This document shows, in pieces, positions 1-6,119 of a stretch of 18,745 nt of DNA. The notes beneath the pieces were generated by a model, which was not told the origin of the DNA, searched no databases, and was given only the letters and a program-made list of their open reading frames with translations. Within the stretch, counting starts at the first letter, position 1, and every line of letters starts with the position of its first letter. Source of the DNA: an uncultured Dysgonomonas sp. (GTDB taxonomy: Bacteria > Bacteroidota > Bacteroidia > Bacteroidales > Dysgonomonadaceae); assembly GCA_937875275.1 (NCBI GenBank), contig CALNCC010000076.1, positions 1 through 18,745 on the forward strand. The letters run 5' to 3'. Position numbers and translations under genes: made by a program.

Positions 1-1191
1 TCCGGCAGGGCCGGTAACGGCATACGAAACGGCATCTTCTTTAGTCAAGATTCCGATATTCTTCATACGCCCCAAGGCTATAACGTTGCCCGAGAACAAG
101 CGATGATATTCTTTGATGCGCTTGCGCATATATGGGATGAATGCTTTTACATCTTTCTGAAAATCGTCGTAGATGTCAAACATCACACCACCTATCACTA
201 TGTAGTTTTTGATAAGTCGCCCGCCCGATGTCTTTTCAAAGATTTCCAAGACATGCTCACGTTCGCGCATACCGTACACGAAAGCCGTTGTAGCACCTAA
301 GTCCATACACATCGTACCCCATGCCAGAAGATGCGAGTCGATACGATTCAGCTCATCGGTGATGGTACGTATATATTGCGCTCTTTCCGAGATTTCTATT
401 TCCGCCGCTTTTTCGACGCACATCGCCAAGGCATGACGGTTCATGTTGGCAGACAGATAGTCGAGACGGTCGGTAAAGTGAAGTATCTGAGGATAAGTGA
501 GTTTTTCGCTCAGTTTTTCTATTCCTCTATGGATATATCCGCTATGGATATCTATTTTCTTTATATTTTCTCCGTCCAGCGATGTGCGAAAGTGCATCAC
601 ACCGTGTGTCGACGGATGCTGAGGGCCTATATTGATTACGTAATCGTCGTCTTCAAATATTTTTACCTTCTCCTCTTTCAAGCCCTGCGGAGTTTCCATG
701 ATGCGTGGCGCAATATCTACAATCTCTTTGCTGGTAAGGTCTACCGGATTCAGCGCGGGACTGTTGTTATAGTCTTTGCGAAGCGGAAATCCTACCCAGT
801 CGCTATTGAGGAAGAAGCGGCGCATGTCGGGGTTGTTGATAAAACGTATGCCGAGCAGTGCGTACACCTCGCGCTCGTTGAGATGGGCTGTTTCCCAAAG
901 GTCGGTTACGGTATACAGCAACGGATTGGCACGATCTGCCACCCCGGTCTTAACGGCTATCTGCACCGACATATCTTGGGAAGAGGACAACAAATAGAGG
1001 ACACCTAACTTTTCGCCCCAATCGGCTCCTGTCATCTGAGCGAGATAATCGAAAGGCAATTCGCTGTTGTAGCGAAGGGCTTCCATCAGGGTGCGCAGTT
1101 TTTCGGGTTCTACTGTTGCGGTCAATACCTGTTTCTCTTCGATAACGGCATCGGGAACAGTATCTATTATGACCTTTTTGATATTTTCCAT
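1..1191 (-). CDS. nuoCD: NADH-quinone oxidoreductase fused subunit C/D, 3' end cut by window edge
   Basis: This is the fused NuoC-NuoD subunit of the peripheral arm of respiratory complex I, which helps form the quinone-binding pocket beside cluster N2. The reading frame runs unbroken for 397 codons to base 1, so the C-terminus is missing. The NuoC part is roughly residues 1-165 and contains LWETAHLNEREV at 98-109, the conserved 30-kDa subunit region. The NuoD part begins near 180 with GPQHPSTHG at 189-197 and HRGIEK at 221-226, both hallmarks of the 49-kDa subunit. The start at 1191 gives MENIKK; an in-frame ATG at 1200, three bases after the nuoB stop, is equally possible. It is the third gene of the nuoA-nuoB-nuoCD operon. 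Identity is secure; only the start and the missing end are uncertain. Confidence 0.95.
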   Translation of the reverse strand, partial: MENIKKVIIDTVPDAVIEEKQVLTATVEPEKLRTLMEALRYNSELPFDYLAQMTGADWGEKLGVLYLLSSSQDMSVQIAVKTGVADRANPLLYTVTDLWETAHLNEREVYALLGIRFINNPDMRRFFLNSDWVGFPLRKDYNNSPALNPVDLTSKEIVDIAPRIMETPQGLKEEKVKIFEDDDYVINIGPQHPSTHGVMHFRTSLDGENIKKIDIHSGYIHRGIEKLSEKLTYPQILHFTDRLDYLSANMNRHALAMCVEKAAEIEISERAQYIRTITDELNRIDSHLLAWGTMCMDLGATTAFVYGMREREHVLEIFEKTSGGRLIKNYIVIGGVMFDIYDDFQKDVKAFIPYMRKRIKEYHRLFSGNVIALGRMKNIGILTKEDAVSYAVTGPAG

Positions 1192-1203
1192 GGAGAACAT
1201 ATC

Positions 1204-1788
1204 TTATTTTTTCTTTGGTTTGCGTGTATTATTTGTCTTGAAGAAGAAGCGTTCAACTTTTATCTTTCGTTGAAGCTGCATCAGTCCGTAGAACAGAGCT
1301 TCGGGACGTGGCGGACAGCCGGGAATAAATACATCTACCGGAATCACTTCGTCCACACCTTTTACTACATGATATGAATCTACAAACGGACCGCCCGATA
1401 TGGCACAGCTACCCATCGCCACCACATATTTCGGTTCTGCCATCTGGTCGTATACACGTTTCAACAACGGAGCCATCTTGTGCACAATAGTGCCGGCTAC
1501 GACTATCGTATCTGCCTGACGTGGACTGTTGCGCGTAACCTCCATCCCAAAACGGGCGATGTCGTATTTCGCAGCAGCGGAAGCCATAAATTCGATACCG
1601 CAACAGCTGGTTGCGAAAGCCAATGGCCATATCGAGTTGGAGCGTCCCCAGTTGATGAGATCGTCGAGCTTGCCGACCACAATGCCTACTCCATTAGCAC
1701 GCATTTCCTCAACATAGTTTTCGAGATACTCGTTGTCTTTGAACTCTTCGTTCGGAATTCCTTTTATGTATATATTCTTTACTTCCAT
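1204..1788 (-). CDS. nuoB: NADH-quinone oxidoreductase subunit B
   Basis: NuoB (PSST) carries the terminal [4Fe-4S] cluster N2, which passes electrons to quinone at the membrane interface of complex I. The 194-residue protein has the complete cluster ligand set: the adjacent pair C62-C63 in ATSCCGIEFMA, C128 in MGSCAISGG and C158 in FIPGCPPRPEA. The segment RFGMEVTRNSPRQADTIVVAG is also typical of the family. The C-terminus is Lys-rich. The start overlaps the end of nuoA by 10 bases and the stop lies 3-12 bases before nuoCD, so the three genes form one translationally coupled operon. Length is normal for the family. Confidence 0.97.
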   Translation of the reverse strand: MEVKNIYIKGIPNEEFKDNEYLENYVEEMRANGVGIVVGKLDDLINWGRSNSIWPLAFATSCCGIEFMASAAAKYDIARFGMEVTRNSPRQADTIVVAGTIVHKMAPLLKRVYDQMAEPKYVVAMGSCAISGGPFVDSYHVVKGVDEVIPVDVFIPGCPPRPEALFYGLMQLQRKIKVERFFFKTNNTRKPKKK

Positions 1789-2132
1789 TTCAGCACTCCT
1801 TTCTTCCAGGCATAGGCTAAACCTAAACCGAGGATCACAAGAAAAAATAAAATACTAACTAATCCGGGTACACCCAATTCGCGCACCACTGTCGACCAAG
1901 GAAGCAAGAATATTGCTTCTACGTCGAACATCAAATACAAGATTGCGTACAGATAATACCCTACTCTGAATTGCATCCAAGAAGTACCGCGAGTGGGTAT
2001 ACCACACTCGTATGCTTCGCCTTTTTGTGCATTGAATGATTTTGGAGAGAGGAGTATTGCCATTCCGAGTCCCGCACCCACCAGCGTTAGCCCGGTAAAG
2101 AATACGACAAGGAAAAGAGTAGATGAATCCAT
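1779..2132 (-). CDS. nuoA: NADH-quinone oxidoreductase subunit A
   Basis: NuoA (ND3-like) is a small membrane-arm subunit of complex I next to the quinone channel. The 117 residues contain three hydrophobic helices at about 7-28, 58-80 and 87-108. The loop between helices 1 and 2 holds the conserved YECGIP motif, and helix 2 has the family signature FRVGYYLYAILYLMFDVE with its acidic pair. It is the first gene of the operon: no gene lies upstream on this strand, and a Bacteroidetes-type promoter sits about 110 bases before the start. The length and motifs leave little doubt about the identity. Confidence 0.95.
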   Translation of the reverse strand: MDSSTLFLVVFFTGLTLVGAGLGMAILLSPKSFNAQKGEAYECGIPTRGTSWMQFRVGYYLYAILYLMFDVEAIFLLPWSTVVRELGVPGLVSILFFLVILGLGLAYAWKKGVLKWK

Positions 2133-2239
2133 ATCTCAAATATGTTTTACGGTAATGATTTATTGATACTCAGGCAACTCTGTTTTCAGATTTCTTAAGA
2201 TATAAGAACTTCGTCGAGCCGAGCCGCCTAAAAACCGAA

Positions 2240-2269
2240 CAAATGTAAGTCTTTTTTTGAACTTTCAAA
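2240..2269 (-). promoter_or_regulatory. Candidate promoter of the nuo operon
   Basis: On the minus strand TACATTTG (2247-2240) matches the Bacteroidetes -7 consensus TAnnTTTG. A TTTG at 2269-2266 lies 18 bases upstream, in the position of the -33 box. Transcription would begin near 2233, giving a 5' leader of about 100 bases before nuoA. No hairpin or known riboswitch stands out in that leader. Confidence 0.6.
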
Positions 2270-2383
2270 AGGGAAAAACCACTTATTTTGCAATTTCGAC
2301 ATTACAATTTCGATGTCTTCCACCTTCTGATAATGGGATAGAATTGTGTCGGTTTTTATCTGTTATCTGAGAAATGCGAGACG

Positions 2384-2415
2384 AAAAAAAGGTAACACAA
2401 AAAAAATGTGTTACC
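2384..2415 (-). terminator. Intrinsic terminator of the lptD-mutY-glycosyltransferase operon
   Basis: On the minus strand a perfect 9-bp stem (GGTAACACA / TGTGTTACC, arms 2415-2407 and 2399-2391) with a 7-base loop of T is followed at once by seven T (2390-2384). It lies about 50 bases after the stop codon of the GtrB-like gene. This is a textbook Rho-independent terminator for leftward transcription. Confidence 0.85.
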
Positions 2416-2443
2416 TCGTGTTACTTCCGTTACCCTTATTACC
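2410..2443. repeat. Short GTTAC repeats with 9-10 base spacing
   Basis: The motif (G/A)TTAC(C/T) occurs four times in a row, at 2410, 2420, 2429 and 2438, so successive copies start 10, 9 and 9 bases apart. The first copy is part of the terminator stem. A small inverted repeat CCTTTC/GAAAGG follows at 2442-2457. The block lies in the 3' untranslated part of the leftward operon. The function is unknown. Confidence 0.4.
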
Positions 2444-2466
2444 TTTCGCCCGAAAGGCAAAGTGCA

Positions 2467-3393
2467 TTATGCTTGTTCTTTAACGATATAGATCGGACGG
2501 TTTTTGGTTTCAAGATATGTCTTAGACAAATATTGCCCCAATATACCCAAGCAAAAGAGCTGGATGCCTCCGATGAAGAAAATGAGACAGATAGTTGACG
2601 GATATCCCGCCACCGGATCGTCCCATATCAATGTCTTGGCTATGATGACGCATATAAGAAAGAAGGCTATAATACAAAATAGAATGCCAAACAACGAGGC
2701 GATAAGCAATGGTCGGGTAGAGAATGCGATAATCCCCTCAAGGGAGTAGAAAAACAGCCCGAAGAATGACCATTTAGTCTCCCCGGCTATGCGTTCGCGG
2801 TTCTCGTAAGCCAACCACTTGGTATTGAATCCCACCCAGCCGAATATGCCTTTCGGGAAGCGGTTGTACTCTCCCATTTCGAGGATAGCGTCTACCATCT
2901 GACGTTTCATCAGGCGAAAATCGCGAGCACCATCTACTATTTCGGTATCAGATATTTTGTTTATCAGCTTGTAAAACTCTTTGGCGAAGAACGACCGCAC
3001 CCTCGGCTCTCCTTTACGGTCGACACGGCGTGTGGCTACACAGTCGTAATCTTCGTTTTTGAGGATAGCATACATCTCGTCTATCAGAGAAGGCGGGTCT
3101 TGCAAGTCGGCATCGAGCAGGGCGACGTACCCTCCTGTCGATTTTTGCAGGCCGGCATATATTGCCGCCTCTTTGCCAAAGTTGCGCGAAAACGAAACGT
3201 AGTGTATTCGCTCGTCGCCTTTCTTCAGTTCTTTGATTACATACATCGTCTTATCCGCCGATCCATCGTTGACGAATATAAACTCGAACTCCTGATCCGG
3301 CATCTTTTCTGACACAGCCTCAAGTTCTTTATACAAATACGGCAACGACTCTTCTTCGTTGTAGCAAGGTATAATAAGCGATATTTTATCCAT
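2467..3393 (-). CDS. Polyprenyl-phosphate glycosyltransferase, DPM1/GtrB-like (GT2)
   Basis: This is a membrane-anchored family 2 glycosyltransferase that should move a sugar from a nucleotide sugar to undecaprenyl phosphate at the inner face of the cytoplasmic membrane. From the start at 3393 it has 308 residues. The GT-A domain shows SLIIPCYNEEES at the N-terminus, VNDGSAD at 41-47 and the metal-binding DADLQDPP at 94-101. Two C-terminal membrane helices lie at about 225-253 and 264-290. These features and the length match GtrB and ArnC-type enzymes. An in-frame ATG at 3420 is rejected because the -7 box at 3418-3425 covers it and the family begins at MDKISLIIP. It is the last gene of the lptD operon and follows a GT39-like transferase by 43 bases, its likely partner. 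The sugar cannot be told from sequence. Confidence 0.88.
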   Translation of the reverse strand: MDKISLIIPCYNEEESLPYLYKELEAVSEKMPDQEFEFIFVNDGSADKTMYVIKELKKGDERIHYVSFSRNFGKEAAIYAGLQKSTGGYVALLDADLQDPPSLIDEMYAILKNEDYDCVATRRVDRKGEPRVRSFFAKEFYKLINKISDTEIVDGARDFRLMKRQMVDAILEMGEYNRFPKGIFGWVGFNTKWLAYENRERIAGETKWSFFGLFFYSLEGIIAFSTRPLLIASLFGILFCIIAFFLICVIIAKTLIWDDPVAGYPSTICLIFFIGGIQLFCLGILGQYLSKTYLETKNRPIYIVKEQA

Positions 3394-3417
3394 ATAATGT
3401 AAAGTTTTCAATAATCT

Positions 3418-3425
3418 CAAAGATA
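3418..3425 (-). promoter_or_regulatory. Candidate internal promoter for the GtrB-like gene
   Basis: TATCTTTG on the minus strand matches the -7 consensus TAnnTTTG exactly. It is placed so that transcription would start about 17 bases before the ATG at 3393. No clear TTTG is seen at -33 (only TTTTC near 3446), so it may be weak. It decides the choice of start codon for the downstream gene. Confidence 0.4.
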
Positions 3426-3436
3426 AAAAGTATTTT

Positions 3437-5002
3437 TTATTGAAAAGAATCCTTCTTAATTAATTTGTACCACACAAACCCATGCGGATTCGTTTTCTCT
3501 TCATATATAAATCTTGCTGTATCCGGAAAAATATATCGTGCCGCAGAATCCGCATCGATGATAGCATAAGACTCCGGGTATTTTTCGATTTTATTCAGAA
3601 ATGTTGCCGGATCGAAAGCAAACTCAACTGTTCTGTCATCGGTATAGTATCGCATTTTTGCCACTTGTTTCCATCCATCGATAGCTCCGAGAATCAGAGG
3701 CACATCCTTGTCTTGAACATATGTTTTATCAATAGAACTATATTCAATGTAGACATCATCCCTTTTTATTGCCTTATAGGTTATCCACCCAACAGAAACA
3801 AGAACCAACATCAATTGTATCTTTCGGGAATAAAGAGAATAAGTACCCGGTATAAACAGCAAGAATATGGGGAACATCGGAAGCATATAACGAATATTCT
3901 TGTATGGAGCAAGGTATATTACTGCTACAATCCAAACAAAGGCACACAAGGAAACACCCAACGTCAGTAATGAATATTTTTCTCGCGGCATCTTTCGTAT
4001 AAAAGCGAAAAGAAGTAGCGCTAAGAATATATATACATAAGACGGGTATCCTAAATAATCCTTTATTTCTCGCGACATTCCTCGCATAGAATCGGTCCAA
4101 TTATCGGCAAATCCATCCCGACCAAACTTACTCAAGGCTTCTTCTCCCCTATAATCAAATATTCCGGACAGATACCCATTATAAATAAAAAAGACAAATA
4201 TAAAAGAAAGCAGCATTGTAAAAATAAAGAAGACTGCATTATCTTTTCCTGATTTCAGCATTATCCGAAACAACAGGATAACACAAAGCAAAAATATGTA
4301 TAGTATAGAGAAGTATCCGGACAAAATACCCAATGCCGAGATAAGGGCTATCGACAACATGTTTTGCCATGTCGCAAAGCGAATTGTATTATCGCCTATC
4401 GCAATATAACATCGGACAAACATATAAGTATATAATATCAATAGGGTCTCTTGCAGTTGATAGGGTCGCAGAAACATTGTATTCGCAATAGCCCCCGGAT
4501 TGATGAATGCCATTGCAAGAAGACATACCGTAAGAAGCTTAGAGTCAAATAGCCGAAGGGACATTAGCAGTAAGAACAAAAAACCGACCGAGAACAAAAT
4601 CAGATTCAAGATAAAGCCCCGCTCCATTATCTGCCCTAAATCGGATGTATCAGCCCTCCAAAAACTGATCTTCAGTAAAGAATAATACAAATTTGTATGT
4701 GGAGAATCTCGTGTAATTTTATGTAAACTATCTACATTCGAAACAATCTCGGCAAAGGAATTATCTCCCGACAAGAATAAGGATCGGATATCTTGTCCTT
4801 TGAAGGCTATTGTATCTTCTACATACTTTCCCCATCCAAAATCATTATAATGAGCTAATATGACTGAGAAATACTCATCAATAAAAAGATCTTCCTTATC
4901 AGAGAATCTATATACCCGAAAAAATACAGATGTTGCAAAAACCAACAAACAGCAGATAAAAAATATGTTTTTCTTAAGAAAAGGAGTAACAGCATCTTTC
5001 AT
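3437..5002 (-). CDS. GT39/ArnT-like integral membrane glycosyltransferase
   Basis: This 521-residue polytopic membrane protein fits the GT-C fold of the PMT/ArnT group, which transfers a sugar from a polyprenyl-phosphate carrier to an acceptor at the outer face of the cytoplasmic membrane. Helix 1 spans about 12-29. The first external loop carries the acidic catalytic pair D42-E43 in FIDEYFS, and at about 98-110 the segment RDSPHTNLYYSLL corresponds to the HPPLYY-type motif. Some ten further hydrophobic segments follow up to about residue 405, and the last 110 residues form a soluble domain. It sits 19 bases after mutY and just before a GtrB-like enzyme that could supply its lipid-linked donor. 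The gene is AT-richer than mutY and lptD around it. The exact acceptor, whether lipid A, glycan or protein, is unknown. Confidence 0.72.
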   Translation of the reverse strand: MKDAVTPFLKKNIFFICCLLVFATSVFFRVYRFSDKEDLFIDEYFSVILAHYNDFGWGKYVEDTIAFKGQDIRSLFLSGDNSFAEIVSNVDSLHKITRDSPHTNLYYSLLKISFWRADTSDLGQIMERGFILNLILFSVGFLFLLLMSLRLFDSKLLTVCLLAMAFINPGAIANTMFLRPYQLQETLLILYTYMFVRCYIAIGDNTIRFATWQNMLSIALISALGILSGYFSILYIFLLCVILLFRIMLKSGKDNAVFFIFTMLLSFIFVFFIYNGYLSGIFDYRGEEALSKFGRDGFADNWTDSMRGMSREIKDYLGYPSYVYIFLALLLFAFIRKMPREKYSLLTLGVSLCAFVWIVAVIYLAPYKNIRYMLPMFPIFLLFIPGTYSLYSRKIQLMLVLVSVGWITYKAIKRDDVYIEYSSIDKTYVQDKDVPLILGAIDGWKQVAKMRYYTDDRTVEFAFDPATFLNKIEKYPESYAIIDADSAARYIFPDTARFIYEEKTNPHGFVWYKLIKKDSFQ

Positions 5003-5021
5003 TTACAGTCTTCTTTTGTTC

Positions 5022-6107
5022 TTATTCTAATTTATTGGCAAAGATAACGTATTTATCCATTAATCGGGACACAGGGTAATCGCCCAAACAACTTGCCTCA
5101 ATCTTTGTATAGCGAGGCAACGCCCCACCCTCTTCGAGCCCGACACGAATAAATGTCGCATATATGATCTGATGCGACAGCACGTGCTTCGTTTTATGCA
5201 CTATCTCCACTTTCTGCGGCAACAGCCCGTCCACTACGAGGCGGATGAAATCAACAGATAGAATCTGCCCTTCATCTATCGGCTCAGCCAACTCTATCAA
5301 AGGAAATTCATACATATTCTGCCAAATATCTTTCTTTTCTCTCTTCGATATGTAAGTGTAATCTCCTTGACGGATATGGAAATAATAAAAATAACGGTCG
5401 CGGGTTTTCACTTTGCCTTGCTTTATCGGAAATTTGGAGACCTCTCCCCGTGCATAAGACAGACACATCTCCGATGCCGGACATGAACCGCAATCGGGAG
5501 AAACAGGCACACACTGCAAAGCTCCAAATTCCATTATCGCCTGATTGTGCTGAGCCGGATTTTCGTCATTCAGCACCCAAGCGGCAATCGCCCGAAACAC
5601 TTTCTGTCCGCCACTGCTATCTATCGCGTCCTCTATACCGTAGATGCGAGACAAAACCCTGTACACATTGCCATCAACTACGGCATGCGCCTCGTCGTAG
5701 GCGAACGATGATATCGCCGCCGCAGTGTATTCGCCTACTCCTTTCAGCGAAAGAATATCTTTGTATCGACGCGGGAACACACCATTGAATCTCTGTTCTA
5801 TATCTTTTGCCGTCGCATGCAGATTGCGAGCACGGCTATAATATCCCAACCCTTGCCACAATTTCAGCACCTCCTCTTCGTCAGCCTGCGCCAAAGAATG
5901 GATGTCGGGGAAACGGAGAACAAACCGATCGTAATACGATCTGCCCTGATCGACTCGTGTCTGCTGCAATATGACTTCCGACAACCAGATATGATACGGA
6001 TTTTTTGTTGCTCGCCACGGCAAATCGCGCCTGAAGGTCGCATACCACTCGATAAGTATATTGCTCAAACGAAGATCTTTGTCTCCCAAAGAATGAGTTT
6101 TCGACAT
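5022..6107 (-). CDS. mutY: A/G-specific adenine DNA glycosylase
   Basis: MutY removes adenine mispaired with 8-oxoguanine in base-excision repair. All catalytic parts are present in the 361 residues: the catalytic Glu44 in WLSEVILQQT, the helix-hairpin-helix LKGVGEYTAAA at 121-131, the catalytic Asp145 in VVDGNVYRVLSR, and the [4Fe-4S] ligands C199, C206, C209 and C215 in the exact C-x6-C-x2-C-x5-C pattern. The C-terminal third, from about 235, should be the NUDIX-like 8-oxoguanine recognition domain. The start lies 12 bases after the lptD stop, so the gene is co-transcribed with envelope genes. That is a genomic association only, and no direct role in envelope building is implied. Confidence 0.96.
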   Translation of the reverse strand: MSKTHSLGDKDLRLSNILIEWYATFRRDLPWRATKNPYHIWLSEVILQQTRVDQGRSYYDRFVLRFPDIHSLAQADEEEVLKLWQGLGYYSRARNLHATAKDIEQRFNGVFPRRYKDILSLKGVGEYTAAAISSFAYDEAHAVVDGNVYRVLSRIYGIEDAIDSSGGQKVFRAIAAWVLNDENPAQHNQAIMEFGALQCVPVSPDCGSCPASEMCLSYARGEVSKFPIKQGKVKTRDRYFYYFHIRQGDYTYISKREKKDIWQNMYEFPLIELAEPIDEGQILSVDFIRLVVDGLLPQKVEIVHKTKHVLSHQIIYATFIRVGLEEGGALPRYTKIEASCLGDYPVSRLMDKYVIFANKLE

Positions 6108-6119
6108 CGGAGAAAAAGA

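Larger units (their letters stand above)
2133..2466. other. Intergenic region between nuoA and the glycosyltransferase gene
   Basis: This stretch of about 330 bases has no convincing gene. Its nuoA side is the nuo leader and promoter, and its right side holds the terminator of the lptD operon plus a short array of GTTAC repeats. A short plus-strand open frame starting at 2374 reads through the terminator and into the antisense of the glycosyltransferase gene, so it is an artefact. Between about 2270 and 2380 I see nothing I can name. Confidence 0.7.

Noticed and set aside
331..1008. Plus-strand open frame of 225 codons across the nuoCD region
   Set aside because: The minus strand encodes a perfect NuoC-NuoD sequence over the whole stretch; the plus-strand frame is its antisense shadow.
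3394..3420. Upstream ATG at 3420 for the GtrB-like gene
   Set aside because: It would overlap a consensus -7 box and add nine residues before the conserved family start MDKISLIIPCYNEE.
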